A stretch of 64,000 bases of DNA from Oceanospirillaceae bacterium. Lineage in GTDB: Bacteria > Pseudomonadota > Gammaproteobacteria > Pseudomonadales > Oceanobacteraceae. The notes under the pieces are model-generated. The model had not been told where the DNA came from. It did no database searches and saw only the letters and a list, made by a program, of their open reading frames with translations. A program made the translations under genes and the position numbers. The DNA lies in NCBI GenBank assembly GCA_002724925.1, contig PBQA01000014.1, positions 1 through 64,000 of the forward strand, read 5' to 3'. Position 1 is the stretch's first letter; every line of letters begins with the position of its first letter. This document shows, in pieces, positions 46,794-56,530 of this stretch.

Positions 46794-47056
46794 CAGGCTT
46801 TATCCTGATCCTTGGTTTTGCTGAACTCAGCGTCTTTTGCGGAAGTCTTCTCAGCCGTTTGGTTGGTCAGCGATTCGGGCTTTTTTTCATCCTCTGAGTC
46901 GTCTTTCTCGTCCGGCTTCTCATTCATTGCATTTTTAAAACCACGGACCGCACCACCGAGGTCACCGCCCATATTGCGTAGTTTCTTGGTACCGAAAATC
47001 ATAATGACGATCGCCAGAATGATCAGGAGTTGCCAGATACTGATACCACCAAGCAT
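46793..47056 (-). CDS. tatA: Sec-independent protein translocase TatA
   Basis: This 87-residue protein has the helix [20 protein letters not shown], the amphipathic segment [19 protein letters not shown], and an acidic/basic tail. TatA forms the translocation pore. GGAG precedes the ATG at 47056. It lies 12 bp downstream of hisE. Confidence 0.96.
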   Translation of the reverse strand: MLGGISIWQLLIILAIVIMIFGTKKLRNMGGDLGGAVRGFKNAMNEKPDEKDDSEDEKKPESLTNQTAEKTSAKDAEFSKTKDQDKA

Positions 47057-47068
47057 AGTTTTTCTCCG

Positions 47069-47401
47069 TTATTTCTTTGTACGAGAGGCTTTTTCTTCCA
47101 AGCCTGACATGTTGAACCGGCGCGCCAGTTCGTTAACGACGGCTTCAGGGCGCTCACCCAGCTTCGCAAGTGCCACCAGGCTATGGAACCAAAGGTCGGC
47201 CGTTTCGTATATGACCTCTTTATTGTCACCACTGGTTTCAGCATCTTTCGCTGCGAGTATGGTTTCGGTGGCTTCTTCACCCACCTTTTCCAATATTTTA
47301 TTCAGGCCTTTGTGGTAGAGGCTGGCGACATAGGATGAGTCAGCCTCTGCACCTTTGCGTTCTTCCAGAATATCACCTAACTGCTGAAGAATATCGCTCA
47401 T
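47069..47401 (-). CDS. hisE: Phosphoribosyl-ATP diphosphatase
   Basis: This enzyme removes pyrophosphate from phosphoribosyl-ATP, step two of histidine synthesis. From the ATG at 47401 it has 110 residues ([18 protein letters not shown]). [20 protein letters not shown] and [17 protein letters not shown] are the helical catalytic segments. GAGATTCCT sets this start; the frame is open to 47422 but that would overlap hisI. Genes hisI-hisE-tatABC are contiguous, as in Pseudomonas, away from the main his operon. Confidence 0.95.
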   Translation of the reverse strand: MSDILQQLGDILEERKGAEADSSYVASLYHKGLNKILEKVGEEATETILAAKDAETSGDNKEVIYETADLWFHSLVALAKLGERPEAVVNELARRFNMSGLEEKASRTKK

Positions 47402-47408
47402 AGGAATC

Positions 47409-47786
47409 TCAGTATATGTCACTTGGATCTTTCAGGACGGGATCTACATCGACCCAGTCGTTGTTGTCGTAGACTTTATAGAAGCAGCTTTCACGCCCGG
47501 TGTGGCAGGCGATACCGCCAATCTGCTCAACCTGCATCACGATAACGTCGCTGTCACAGTCGAGGCGAAGCTCATGGAGCTTTTGTACGTGGCCCGATGA
47601 TTCGCCTTTGCGCCAGAGTTTCTGACGTGAACGCGAGTAGTAAATGGCGCGCTGCTCTTTTGCGGTCAGTTCGAGGGCTTCACGATTCATCCATGCCATC
47701 ATCAGGATGCGGCCGGTGGCATGGTCCTGAGCAATGGCCGGTACTAATCCATCGTTGTCCCATTTCACTTTATCAAGCCAGTTCAT
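47409..47786 (-). CDS. hisI: Phosphoribosyl-AMP cyclohydrolase
   Basis: This zinc enzyme opens the adenine ring of phosphoribosyl-AMP, step three of histidine synthesis. The 125-residue protein shows [36 protein letters not shown], and [20 protein letters not shown] with zinc-binding Asp and Cys. It is separate from HisE, unlike the fused E. coli enzyme. AAGG precedes the ATG at 47786. It lies 91 bp after ubiB. Confidence 0.95.
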   Translation of the reverse strand: MNWLDKVKWDNDGLVPAIAQDHATGRILMMAWMNREALELTAKEQRAIYYSRSRQKLWRKGESSGHVQKLHELRLDCDSDVIVMQVEQIGGIACHTGRESCFYKVYDNNDWVDVDPVLKDPSDIY

Positions 47787-47877
47787 CGTTTAACCTTGTT
47801 TCATATGCGTTGAAAGGCGAAGGATACCGTAGAGCATCGATTGTGCCTATTATGAAATCTACGCCGTGAACCCTGTG

Positions 47878-49530
47878 TCAGCTCTTAAGTACCAGCCAGA
47901 TCAGGCCCGCCGCTCCAATGCTCAGGCCCGCTATTTCTGGCAGAGCGAGTGCGTATGATTGCCACCAAAGCAGTCCGCCAGTCACGGTGATCATAATTCC
48001 CAGTGTCTGGTGGCGCTTCTGCAAACGTTGCGCTTCGAGTGCGGCGTTCAGGACTTCCAGTTGTTCCTGCATTTTCTGCTGGTTTTCATCCAGATGATTG
48101 AGGCGCGTCAGGGCGCCGTGCATCAGGTTAGGAATCTGTGGTGCTTTTTCAACCCATCCCGGCAGCTGACGCTTGAGCTCTTTCCAGGCGGCTTTCGGCC
48201 CGAAACGTTCCCGCATCCAACGCTCAAGATACGGTTTTGCCGTGGTCCAGAGGTCAAGGTCCGGGTACAGCTGCCTGCCCAGACCTTCAATATTCAGCAG
48301 GGTTTTCTGCAGGAGTACCAGCTGTGGCTGAACTTCCATATTGAAGCGTCTGGCGGTCGCGAACAGTTGAATCAGTACCTGTCCGAATGAAATCTCTGAC
48401 AGCGGCTTCTCGAAAATGGGTTCGCAGACACTGCGAATCGAGGCGGCGAACTCGTGGACTTTTGTCGTTGGTGGCACCCAGCCTGAATCTACGTGCAGTT
48501 GCGCAACCTGATGGTAATCCTGATTAAAGAAAGCCATCAGGTTCATCGCCAGGTAGTGCAGGTCCTCGTCGGTGAGACTGCCAACGATACCGCAGTCGAT
48601 GGCGATATATTGCGGGCTGGAGGGGTTTTCACGCGAAACAAAAATATTGCCCGGATGCATGTCGGCATGGAAGAAACTGTCGCGGAATACCTGAGTGAAG
48701 AAAATTTCTACGCCGCGTTCGGCGAGTAACTTCATATTGGTATTCTGGGCGTAGAGCTCGTCGATGTTGGCAACAGGAATACCGTAGATACGCTCACTGA
48801 CCATGACTTTATTGCGGGTGTATTCCCAGTACACCTCTGGCATGTACAGCAATTCGGACTCTGAGAAGTTACGTCGTAGCTGGGTCGCGTTAGATGCTTC
48901 AATCTGTAGGTTCAATTCACCGTAAATCGTGTGGCGATAGTCTTCTACCACTTCGACGGGCTTCAGGCGACGTCCTTCAGCGGAATACTTAACGAGAAGA
49001 ATCGCCATAAATTCGAGTAACTGCAGGTCGCGCTCAATGGTGTCTTCGATGCCCGGGCGGACAACCTTAACCACGACTTCTTTACCGGCTTCTGAATGCT
49101 CGCCGAACAGTCGGGCCGCATACACCTGAGCAATAGACGCTGCTGCAAGCGGCTTCTCGGAAAACTCAGCAAACATCTCACTGATGGGCTGGCCGAGCTG
49201 TTCTTCGATCAGTTTCAGTGCGGTCTCAGTCGGGAAGGGGGCAACGTTGTCCTGCAGGTTTTTCAGCTCTGCGACAATGTCTTCCGGGATCAGGTCCGGA
49301 CGCGTAGACAGAATCTGTCCAAATTTGACGAAGATGGGCCCCAGGGCTTCCAACGCCAGTCTTAAACGTGCGCCGCGGCTGAGTTTGCCCGGAACCGGAC
49401 TCAAGCGCCACGGAGCCAACCACAACAGGATGCGGATTTTGAGCGGTAGCTGATCCGTCGGAACAAGCGCATCCAGACGGTAGCGGGTAAATATGAAGAG
49501 TATTTTCCAGAGTCGCCAGAGGTTGCCCAC
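47878..49530 (-). CDS. ubiB: Ubiquinone biosynthesis ATPase/kinase-like protein UbiB
   Basis: This 550-residue atypical (ADCK/UbiB) kinase-fold protein is needed for ubiquinone synthesis. The KxGQ motif is [16 protein letters not shown], the Ala-rich loop is [14 protein letters not shown], and the catalytic/metal segment is [12 protein letters not shown] with IAIDCGIVG in place of DFG. Two C-terminal membrane helices (about 505-545) anchor it. The start is GTG at 49530, two bases after the ubiJ stop. Confidence 0.95.
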   Translation of the reverse strand: MGNLWRLWKILFIFTRYRLDALVPTDQLPLKIRILLWLAPWRLSPVPGKLSRGARLRLALEALGPIFVKFGQILSTRPDLIPEDIVAELKNLQDNVAPFPTETALKLIEEQLGQPISEMFAEFSEKPLAAASIAQVYAARLFGEHSEAGKEVVVKVVRPGIEDTIERDLQLLEFMAILLVKYSAEGRRLKPVEVVEDYRHTIYGELNLQIEASNATQLRRNFSESELLYMPEVYWEYTRNKVMVSERIYGIPVANIDELYAQNTNMKLLAERGVEIFFTQVFRDSFFHADMHPGNIFVSRENPSSPQYIAIDCGIVGSLTDEDLHYLAMNLMAFFNQDYHQVAQLHVDSGWVPPTTKVHEFAASIRSVCEPIFEKPLSEISFGQVLIQLFATARRFNMEVQPQLVLLQKTLLNIEGLGRQLYPDLDLWTTAKPYLERWMRERFGPKAAWKELKRQLPGWVEKAPQIPNLMHGALTRLNHLDENQQKMQEQLEVLNAALEAQRLQKRHQTLGIMITVTGGLLWWQSYALALPEIAGLSIGAAGLIWLVLKS

Positions 49531-49532
49531 GC

Positions 49533-50159
49533 TCAGTCCTCAGTCTTTTTCTTGTTTTCCAGACCGGCAATCCGGGCTTCTATACGATCCATCATCAGGC
49601 GCAGGTCATCTGTCTGTGTTGCAAAATCATCAAGCATGGCTGACGGTGTTACCGCCTGCAGCTCGTCTTCAAGGTATTCTTTCGCAGCGGTGCGATAAGT
49701 TGATCCGGTGTCACTGCTCCAGCGGCTCAGGCTACGTAAACCTTTACCTATCTGATGAGCGAGCAGTCCCCCGGTCAACGGCTGTATGGCGGATTCCCAG
49801 TCAATATCTAACGCCTGTACGGTACGGGTTAAATACAGTGCCAGTTCGGTATCGCCATCCATGTCAATGTCGCTGTTGATCAGCTCATGGGCTTTGTCTT
49901 CGGCGCGCGCAAGCTCCAGAAAGTCAGTCAGCTTGCCACTCAGTACCACTTCGCTGTCTGAATCGGGCGTCATGCTCAGCGCTATGCCATCGCGTAAAAG
50001 GCGGACGTTGAAACGGCCCAGCCCTTCTATATCGACAGCAGCCATCCGACCCTCCTGGCGAGCCAGTCGCGAGAGCGTTGCGCTGTCCTGACGCAGAGCG
50101 TAATTGATCACCCGCTCAACGGGCAGGCACATGGCCTGACTGAGCACCGCTGGTAGCAT
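49533..50159 (-). CDS. ubiJ: Ubiquinone biosynthesis accessory factor UbiJ
   Basis: This 208-residue protein has an N-terminal SCP2 lipid-binding domain ([38 protein letters not shown]) and a C-terminal coiled coil ([20 protein letters not shown]). UbiJ binds ubiquinone intermediates in the soluble Ubi complex with UbiK. The ATG overlaps the ubiE stop (TGATG). The ubiE-ubiJ-ubiB order is universal in gammaproteobacteria. Confidence 0.93.
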   Translation of the reverse strand: MLPAVLSQAMCLPVERVINYALRQDSATLSRLARQEGRMAAVDIEGLGRFNVRLLRDGIALSMTPDSDSEVVLSGKLTDFLELARAEDKAHELINSDIDMDGDTELALYLTRTVQALDIDWESAIQPLTGGLLAHQIGKGLRSLSRWSSDTGSTYRTAAKEYLEDELQAVTPSAMLDDFATQTDDLRLMMDRIEARIAGLENKKKTED

Positions 50160-50908
50160 CAGGGCTTGATTCCCCGGTGCAGGGCGACCACACCGCTGGT
50201 CATGTTGTTGTAGCTGCAGCGGACAAGGCCAGCGTCTTCCATCATGCCCTTCAGGGTTTCCTGATCTGGGTGCATACGGATGGATTCGGCCAGGTATTTA
50301 TAGCTTTCAGAGTCGTTGGCGACCAGTTTTCCCATGAAGGGCAGAGCACTGAACGAATACAGGTCGTAGGCTTTGCTCATGACAGGGTTGGTCGGCTTGG
50401 AAAATTCAAGAATCAGAAGGCGACCACCGGGCTTGAGCACACGCGCCATAGAACGCAGGGCTTTGTCTTTGTCGGTGACATTCCGCAGACCAAAGGCCAT
50501 GGTTATAACGTCAAAGCTGTTGTCTTCAAAGGGCAGGCATTCGGCATTCGCCTGAACATATTCGATATTCCCCGCATACCCCTGATCGGTCAGGCGATCA
50601 CGGCCGACATTCAGCATGGAGGAGTTGATATCAGCGAGGACGACCTTGCCCTGTGGGCCGACGATGCGTGAGAACTTACGGGTCAGGTCTCCGGTGCCAC
50701 CGGCAAGATCAAGGATCTGATTGCCTGGGCGAGCACCACTCATATCAATGGTGATTCGTTTCCAGAGACGGTGGACGCCGAACGACATCAGGTCATTCAT
50801 TACATCGTATTTTGCAGCGACAGAGTGAAATACATCAGCCACTTTTCCAGCCTTTTCATCGACCGCAACGGTCTCGTAGCCGAAATGAGTTGTTTTGTTG
50901 TCGGACAT
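50159..50908 (-). CDS. ubiE: Ubiquinone/menaquinone C-methyltransferase
   Basis: This SAM-dependent methyltransferase acts in ubiquinone synthesis and, where present, menaquinone synthesis. The 249-residue protein shows [23 protein letters not shown]-binding [15 protein letters not shown], and [30 protein letters not shown] before the ATG at 50908 is a strong ribosome-binding site. It is the first gene of the ubiEJB run. The promoter must lie in the 178-bp divergent gap to the DUF1145 gene. Confidence 0.96.
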   Translation of the reverse strand: MSDNKTTHFGYETVAVDEKAGKVADVFHSVAAKYDVMNDLMSFGVHRLWKRITIDMSGARPGNQILDLAGGTGDLTRKFSRIVGPQGKVVLADINSSMLNVGRDRLTDQGYAGNIEYVQANAECLPFEDNSFDVITMAFGLRNVTDKDKALRSMARVLKPGGRLLILEFSKPTNPVMSKAYDLYSFSALPFMGKLVANDSESYKYLAESIRMHPDQETLKGMMEDAGLVRCSYNNMTSGVVALHRGIKP

Positions 50909-51086
50909 GCCTACCTCCCAATCTGGATCGACATTCTAACCACCCGACGTTCGAATGTCTGCTTTCATTGCCATCACAAGCTGGCACAACCGCACCTGTG
51001 CAACCGAAATAGCATCAGGCAATCTGCGTCATCATACTTTTCTGACTTCTGGTCAGAAGTTAACTAAGACTTTGCGGGAGCAACAA

Positions 51087-51338
51087 ATGAATACCGTAGC
51101 TATGAAAGCGGCAACATTCTTCTTCTGGGTACTGGCGATTACTGCGTGGGTGCAGGGCTGGGATGGCCTGCTCGGTTACCTGCCGACCATCGGTCTGATC
51201 GTTGCGGGTATCCACGTACTCGAAGTGCTTCTTTTCTGGGTGGCTTTCCGCAAAAAGAGCACCAACGTCAAGCTGGGTGCTGCGCAGGTATTTGTTTTTG
51301 GCATGTTCCACCTGCAGCGATTTATGCCTAGATCCTGA
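51087..51338 (+). CDS. DUF1145 family membrane protein (YhhL-like)
   Basis: This 83-residue inner-membrane protein has two or three hydrophobic segments (about 5-22, 31-53 and a weaker one near 62-75). VQGWDGLLGYLPTIGLIVAG followed by HVLEVLLF is the DUF1145 pattern. The ATG at 51087 is set by GGGAG seven bases upstream; the frame is open to 50955, but the extra residues look unlike protein. The function is unknown. It is convergent with the OmpA-type gene. Confidence 0.82.
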   Translation: MNTVAMKAATFFFWVLAITAWVQGWDGLLGYLPTIGLIVAGIHVLEVLLFWVAFRKKSTNVKLGAAQVFVFGMFHLQRFMPRS

Positions 51339-51360
51339 GTACATTTCAGGATCACAGGCA
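51323..51360. promoter_or_regulatory. Long imperfect hairpin over the DUF1145 stop codon
   Basis: GATCCTGA (51331-51338) and TCAGGATC (51346-51353) pair perfectly around GTACATT. Outside them TATGCCT and AGGCATA extend the stem with small bulges. The TGA stop is part of the stem. No T-tract follows on the plus strand. Confidence 0.5.
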
Positions 51361-51361
51361 T

Positions 51362-51385
51362 AAAAAAGGGAGGCCTGAGCCTCCC
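51362..51385 (-). terminator. Intrinsic terminator of the OmpA-type gene
   Basis: Minus-strand GGGAGGC-TCAG-GCCTCCC is followed by six Ts, 20 bp after the stop at 51406. Confidence 0.9.
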
Positions 51386-51405
51386 CAATAATACGCCGCT
51401 AACCC

Positions 51406-52488
51406 TTATTGAATGGTCAGTTCAACACGGCGGTTGAGCTGGCGGCCTTCTTCAGTGGTATTGTCAGCGATTGGCTGAGAATCACTTAGTGCGCGCAGTT
51501 CAATCGAATCTTTGCTGACACCGCGTGCCTCCAGATATCCACCGATTGTTTTGGCTCGCTCCATAGAGATGAACTGGTTAAATTCATCGCTGCCGGTTTC
51601 ATCGGCGTGCCCTTTCACAATGATCTTGAGATCTTTGTCTTCTTTTGCCTGAGCAGCAATCTGATCCAGATAAGCAGTCGCTTTGCCTGGCATGCCTGCT
51701 TTGTTCAGAGGGAAGCGCAACAGAGCTTCTACCGTTTTGATCAGGTCACAGCCATTGCTGCCAACCATAGCTACCTTGCCGGTATCTGCACACTGGTCAA
51801 CACTGTCAGCAACGCCATCATTGTCGCTGTCTTCAAAGGCAGACTTGGCTGGGATACCTGCTGCGGTTGCTGGCAGATCATTGGCTTGCTCAGCCGTCAT
51901 CTGGCTGTCATCGGTCATATTGTTGCTGGCAACTGAGCTGGCCGCCGCGGCCGTTGATGCCACCGTCGTCGCTGCAGAGCCGAAGCGGTAACCCACTTCG
52001 ATGACATAGTTCATGTGCTCTGGATATTCGTTGATCATATCGTCATAGCGAATTTCAGCGCGCGCAAATACACGCTCAGAAGAGTCGTACTGCACACCAG
52101 CCCCCAACGATGCCAGAGCATTTGATGCGCTGCCGCCATCGGTACGCATCTCTTCAAACCCGAGACCTGCTGTCAGGTATGGCTTCAGCGCATCATCAGA
52201 CAGGAAGTACAGGCTGCTGAAACGGAACTGCTCAATATCTGCGCGTGAGTCGTCCTGGATGATGGACGGAATAACGAAGCTACCTTCCAACGCGAGGCTG
52301 TCTTTGAGCATGTAGCCAAGAGAGATTTCGTTGGTGTAGCTGTGCTTCATGTGATCGCCGAAGTGATCAACACTGATCTCGTTCTCGGTGTGCGCAGCGC
52401 CCACAGTGAAGTAGTAAGGTAAGTCCTGAGCCATCACTGACGCAGAGGTCGCTGCCAGAATGGCTGCGCTAAGTACTGAAAATTTCAT
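51406..52488 (-). CDS. OmpA family outer-membrane protein
   Basis: This 360-residue protein starts at the ATG at 52488 behind GGGGGATTGATT; a TTG two codons upstream is in frame. It has a signal peptide (FSVLSAAILAATSASVMAQ) and an eight-strand beta-barrel (about 22-175). An Ala/Ser-rich hinge leads to one TSP3-like repeat (DSDNDGVADSVDQCADT). The C-terminal OmpA domain shows IVKGHADETGSDEFNQFISM and ends QLNRRVELTIQ. It tethers outer membrane to peptidoglycan. Unlike the OmpA-type gene at 14274 it has a clear terminator of its own and no lipoprotein partner. Confidence 0.92.
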   Translation of the reverse strand: MKFSVLSAAILAATSASVMAQDLPYYFTVGAAHTENEISVDHFGDHMKHSYTNEISLGYMLKDSLALEGSFVIPSIIQDDSRADIEQFRFSSLYFLSDDALKPYLTAGLGFEEMRTDGGSASNALASLGAGVQYDSSERVFARAEIRYDDMINEYPEHMNYVIEVGYRFGSAATTVASTAAAASSVASNNMTDDSQMTAEQANDLPATAAGIPAKSAFEDSDNDGVADSVDQCADTGKVAMVGSNGCDLIKTVEALLRFPLNKAGMPGKATAYLDQIAAQAKEDKDLKIIVKGHADETGSDEFNQFISMERAKTIGGYLEARGVSKDSIELRALSDSQPIADNTTEEGRQLNRRVELTIQ

Positions 52489-52736
52489 AATCAATCCCCC
52501 AATCGATTGCCACTGAACTTTACCTAAGCTTGCATTCCAAAGCTACAACGATGACGTACCAGTCATACACTTGGCAGGCAGCACGCAAGGAAATCGATCA
52601 CAAAACTGGTACTTTTTTCGTGCTTATTAGTAAAGGCTTAAGTACGTGTCGTATATTTTCTGACCTTCCTCGTTTGCTGACCCGGGGAGGATGAAATACT
52701 CTGAGCGCCATAACGATAACAACTGGTATTTCTCAC

Positions 52737-53927
52737 ATGGACTCCGTCTCTCTGCCTCTGCGGATACCCTATATCCTGCGCGCAGGCATCATCATCACGC
52801 TGGGCATCGGTGCCTGGGCGATTGCTGCCTATATTGTTCTATCGGTGTGTCCTCCTGAACAGCGCCTGCTGGCTACTTCGCTGATGGCGACCAGCGTTTT
52901 CTGTTTCTGTGCTCTGGCATTTTTGGGCACACGCGAGTTACTGATGAACAATCTTGCCTGGCGTGTCGATAATCGTGACTGGCAGTTCTGGTTGTTTCTG
53001 GTGGGGTCGCACCTGTGCTCCATTCTTCTGATGGGGGTCGCTGAGGTACCTTCTGAGAATGCGCCTTACGCAGTGCTGATGGTGGTGAACTCGGCTTCTC
53101 TTGTGGTTCGTTTTTCACCCAAATATTCACTCAGCTTTAATATGTTGGTAGCCGTGTTGTTCGCGATGCAGTTCCCGCAGGATCAATGGCTTATTTTCTG
53201 TTTATGCACGCTCATGCAGCTGGTCTTGTGGAGTTTCGGCCTCAGCATTGTGGTCGAGATCAGTGAGGTCAGGCGTTTGCGGGTAATGGGAGATGAGTTG
53301 CGCATGGCACAGGCTCAGATTGCTGAGTCTGAGCGGATGCTGGAAAGACGCAATATCCGTCATAACCTGCATGATAATATGGGACACGAACTGGCGACCC
53401 TGCACATGAATCTGCAAATTCTCGAGCAGCAGGCGAGTCGGTTAGAGTTATCGGATGATGTCGTGGCGCCTCTTGAGCGTTCACGGGATGCGAGCAGGAA
53501 GATGTTCGCCGTTCTGGACGACATCGTATCTGGTTTACGCCAGGTGCCCTCTGCCCATTTTTACGACGCATTAACCGACCTTGTCGATCAGGCGACCACC
53601 CTGAAAGTGAAAACACTCTGGGATGAAAAGGTGAAAATATCTGATCCGCAGTGCTGTGAGACCTTATTGTCTGTTGTTCGTGAGTTTCTCACAAACGTTA
53701 TGAAGCACTCTGAAGGACGTGAAGTCGAAATTCGCAGTCGCTACAGCAATGGCCATATTGAACTGAAGCTTACCGATCTTGCCGAATACACAGGCGAGTT
53801 CAGTTATGGCAATGGACTTTCCGGTGTTGAAGAGCGAATCGCGGCGATGGATGGACGCTTTTTGGTTGAAATGTCCGACAACAGTGAACTCACCTGGAGC
53901 ATCAGTTTGCCGGAGGCCAGCGTATGA
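52737..53927 (+). CDS. Membrane sensor histidine kinase, HisKA_3 (NarX/DesK) type
   Basis: This 396-residue protein has about six membrane segments in residues 10-175 and no recognisable extracytoplasmic sensor domain, so it probably senses a membrane or intramembrane signal, as DesK does. A coiled linker (RVMGDELRMAQAQIAESE) leads to the phosphorylation site RHNLHDNMGHELATLHMNL, with His212. The ATP-binding domain has EFLTNVMKHSEG (N box) and YGNGLSGVEERIAAMDG (G box). The stop overlaps the ATG of the response regulator. The signal is unknown. Confidence 0.9.
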   Translation: MDSVSLPLRIPYILRAGIIITLGIGAWAIAAYIVLSVCPPEQRLLATSLMATSVFCFCALAFLGTRELLMNNLAWRVDNRDWQFWLFLVGSHLCSILLMGVAEVPSENAPYAVLMVVNSASLVVRFSPKYSLSFNMLVAVLFAMQFPQDQWLIFCLCTLMQLVLWSFGLSIVVEISEVRRLRVMGDELRMAQAQIAESERMLERRNIRHNLHDNMGHELATLHMNLQILEQQASRLELSDDVVAPLERSRDASRKMFAVLDDIVSGLRQVPSAHFYDALTDLVDQATTLKVKTLWDEKVKISDPQCCETLLSVVREFLTNVMKHSEGREVEIRSRYSNGHIELKLTDLAEYTGEFSYGNGLSGVEERIAAMDGRFLVEMSDNSELTWSISLPEASV

Positions 53928-54520
53928 TGAGACTTGTTCTGGTCGATGATCAGGCCCTCGTGCAGCAAGGGGTCGCAACGCTTCTGGAGATGTCTGGTGT
54001 ATTCACTGTGGTGGCTACGCTTGAATCGGGGACTGCATTAGCTGCTTGGTTGCGCGACCACCCCGAGGGGTGCGATCTTGTCCTGCTCGACTTTCATATG
54101 CCGGCTCAGGATGGCATAGAAACTCTTAAATCCCTGAAACCCGAACTCCGCATTCCCGTTGTATTCCTCTCTACCTTTGCTGATGCTGCGCTGAGTCGTG
54201 AAGCCCGGCGAAATGGTGCTGCTGGATGGTTGGCCAAAAGCGTAGAGATCAGCGAGCTGGTCTCGGCGCTGAAAGCGGTCGGGACGGGTGAACAGGTATT
54301 CCCTGCCTTGGCTCACAACGCTCAGGATTGGGATCTGAGCGTCAGGGAGTTCGAGGTCGCACGGTGTCTTGTTGCCGGGATGACCAACCAACAGATTGCT
54401 GATCACTGTTGCCTGAGCCTGGGCACGGTGAAGAACTATACGTCGAATTTGTTCAGTAAACTTGAGGTTTCAAACCGTTCGTCAGCGATTGCGGCGCTGC
54501 GTGAGCGCGGGATCTCTTAA
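53924..54520 (+). CDS. NarL/FixJ family response regulator
   Basis: This 198-residue protein has a receiver domain with acidic pocket VDDQ (Asp8, Asp9), phospho-acceptor Asp56 in LVLLDFHMPAQDG and Lys in GWLAKSVEISEL. A LuxR-type helix-turn-helix follows (LSVREFEVARCLVAGMTNQQ, then CLSLGTVKNYTSNLF). ATGA overlap couples it to the kinase gene, and GGAGG lies in the kinase's last codons. Targets are unknown; lipocalin blc lies 115 bp downstream. Confidence 0.93.
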   Translation: MMRLVLVDDQALVQQGVATLLEMSGVFTVVATLESGTALAAWLRDHPEGCDLVLLDFHMPAQDGIETLKSLKPELRIPVVFLSTFADAALSREARRNGAAGWLAKSVEISELVSALKAVGTGEQVFPALAHNAQDWDLSVREFEVARCLVAGMTNQQIADHCCLSLGTVKNYTSNLFSKLEVSNRSSAIAALRERGIS

Positions 54521-54635
54521 CCGGAGTTAAGTTGTTCAGTTCTCAGCTGACCTGAACTGTGTCTTGTCTTTTGTATTGTTTATGTATAGGTTTTGTATAT
54601 CAATATTATTCATAAACGAGCAGGAGAGATCCCCC

Positions 54636-55175
54636 ATGCAACTTCTTACCCGGCTGATTCTTATCGCATTAACGGCCATGTCGCTGTCGGCATGCCGTAT
54701 TGTCGAAACTGTCCCTTTTGTTGATATCCCCCGATATATGGGCCTCTGGTACCAGATTGCTGCCAATGAAGTGTCATTTAATGAGGGGCTGGTAGGGGTC
54801 ACCGCAGAATATACCCTGCTCGAAGATGGTTCTGTTGAAGTGCTGAACAAAGGGTATCAGGACACTCTCGACGGCGAATTGAATCAGATTACAGGGAATG
54901 CCACCATTTGGGATGAAGAGACAAACTCTAAGCTCAAGGTTGTATTTCCGGGCGCACCGGACCTGCCGTATCCTAACTATCTGATCGTTGTCCTGGATGA
55001 GGCGGGTTATGAGTATGCGGCGGTCACAGATCCGTTTGAATACACTCTGTTTATCCTCAGCCGCTCTCCTGAAATGAGTGAGAACACCTACGCCATGATT
55101 CTTGGTGAACTGGAATCTCTTGGCGTCGATACCAGTGAACTCATTATTACTCCACAGGCCGCTACGGCTGAGTGA
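54636..55175 (+). CDS. blc: Outer-membrane lipoprotein Blc (bacterial lipocalin)
   Basis: This 179-residue protein from the ATG at 54636 has a lipobox (LTAMSLSACR, Cys19). The lipocalin GxW motif is PRYMGLWYQIAANE, followed by VTAEYTLLEDGSVEVLNKGY, and the late YPNYLIVVLDEAGYEYAAVT forms barrel strands. Bacterial lipocalins bind lysophospholipids or fatty acids and help under envelope stress. AGGAG lies ten bases upstream; the frame is open to 54564. Its 3' end overlaps the convergent tesA by 14 bp. Confidence 0.92.
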   Translation: MQLLTRLILIALTAMSLSACRIVETVPFVDIPRYMGLWYQIAANEVSFNEGLVGVTAEYTLLEDGSVEVLNKGYQDTLDGELNQITGNATIWDEETNSKLKVVFPGAPDLPYPNYLIVVLDEAGYEYAAVTDPFEYTLFILSRSPEMSENTYAMILGELESLGVDTSELIITPQAATAE

Positions 55176-55809
55176 TGAGTTTGATAACTTCAGGCGCAAC
55201 GTTGTCGGCCAGTGCCGGTTGCGCCTCTGTTGTGGGGTGAATTCCATCGTCCTGCATCATGCCATCGACCGCTGCGATTCCTTCCAACAAAAAAGGCACC
55301 AGACCTGTGTTGTAACTTCCTGACAGTTCTATATACAGCGTTCGGAACCCCTCTGTGTATGCTGGCCCATAATTCGGAGGGATCTGCATACCAGCCAGAA
55401 TGACATCCGAGCCTGATTCCTGCGCGGCTGCGATCATAGCGGTCAGGTTATTTCGGACCAGAGAAAGTGGCGTGCCTCTCAATGCGTCATTGCCGCCAAG
55501 TGCCAGCAGGGTGACGTCTGGTTTATGGCGTTCCAGCAGGGCGGGTAAGCGGCTACGGCCGCCTGAAGTCGTGTCGCCGCTTATTGCTGCAACGACAACA
55601 GTGAGTTGCGGAAACCGGTCACGCAGTTTCTGTTCTAATAATAGAGGCCATTGCTCTTCGACCGGGATGCCAAAGCCCGCACTGATACTGTCGCCAACGA
55701 TCAGCAATTTTGGCTCTGTCTGCTTTTGAGCATGCACTTGTGCCTGATCCTCAGCGTGCACCTGAGAGCAGGCGAGGCCTGTCATGATCAGAAGTGCAAA
55801 AACTGACAT
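55162..55809 (-). CDS. tesA: Thioesterase I/arylesterase/lysophospholipase L1 (SGNH hydrolase)
   Basis: This periplasmic esterase of the GDSL/SGNH type has catalytic Ser in LLIVGDSISAGFG, Gly in AISGDTTSGG, Asn in LLALGGNDALRG, and Asp/His in DDGIHPT. With the ATG at 55809 it has 215 residues and a signal cleaved near VHAE. The frame continues to a GTG at 55854, which would supply basic residues to the signal but would overlap the divergent ABC gene, so the start is uncertain. The head-to-head arrangement with ybbA matches E. coli. Blc and TesA together may handle lysophospholipids. Confidence 0.92.
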   Translation of the reverse strand: MSVFALLIMTGLACSQVHAEDQAQVHAQKQTEPKLLIVGDSISAGFGIPVEEQWPLLLEQKLRDRFPQLTVVVAAISGDTTSGGRSRLPALLERHKPDVTLLALGGNDALRGTPLSLVRNNLTAMIAAAQESGSDVILAGMQIPPNYGPAYTEGFRTLYIELSGSYNTGLVPFLLEGIAAVDGMMQDDGIHPTTEAQPALADNVAPEVIKLITQP

Positions 55810-55840
55810 TAACGATTTAACTTTCAGGAAACCATTCGGT

Positions 55841-56530
55841 ATGCCGGACAACACAGATACTACCTCTCTCAGTGCCGATCACTTAGTGAAAACAGTTCGC
55901 AGTGGTGAAGAACCTCTGACCATCCTGAAGGGAGTTTCGTTGCATATCAAGCGCGGAGAAAGTGTGGCGATCGTCGGCGCATCCGGCAGTGGTAAGTCGA
56001 CCTTGCTGGGTATTCTGGCCGGGCTCGACCTGCCGTCAGAAGGTGAAGTCACGCTTTTGGGGCAGGCCATGAGCGGGTTGGATGAAGACCAGCGGGCGGC
56101 TATCCGCGCGGGCGGTGTGGCGTTTGTATTCCAGAATTTTCATCTGCTTCAGGGACTGACCGCTCTGGAGAACGTGATGCTGCCGCTTGAGATTGTCGGC
56201 AAGAAAAACGCAGATAATGAGGCGACTGAGCTGCTTCATTCTGTTGGTCTGGCGGATCGGCTAACGCATTATCCGAGTCAGCTATCTGGGGGCGAGCAGC
56301 AGCGTGTGGCTTTGGCCCGTGCCTTTGCCGGGCAACCCGACATCCTGTTCGCGGATGAGCCTACCGGAAACCTGGATCGTACGACGGGTGAGCAGGTCGA
56401 GTCCCTCCTGTTCAGGCTTAACGAAGAATCTGCCACGACACTGGTGCTTGTCACACACGACGAGCGCCTCGCGCAGCGGTGTGACCGGCGCCTGAAAATG
56501 ACCGATGGGGTATTGGAGGAAATTGCCTGA
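55841..56530 (+). CDS. ybbA: ABC transporter ATP-binding protein YbbA (LolD/MacB type)
   Basis: This 229-residue ATPase shows Walker A GASGSGKSTLLG, Q-loop FVFQNFHLLQGL, signature QLSGGEQQRVALARAFA and Walker B ILFADEPTGNLD. It powers the YbbP permease, whose ATG overlaps its TGA. The system is thought to act on envelope lipids or esters, as tesA is conserved next to it, but its substrate is not proven. The start MPDNTDTTSL at 55841 has AGGA upstream; the frame is open to 55784 through the tesA start region. Confidence 0.92.
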   Translation: MPDNTDTTSLSADHLVKTVRSGEEPLTILKGVSLHIKRGESVAIVGASGSGKSTLLGILAGLDLPSEGEVTLLGQAMSGLDEDQRAAIRAGGVAFVFQNFHLLQGLTALENVMLPLEIVGKKNADNEATELLHSVGLADRLTHYPSQLSGGEQQRVALARAFAGQPDILFADEPTGNLDRTTGEQVESLLFRLNEESATTLVLVTHDERLAQRCDRRLKMTDGVLEEIA

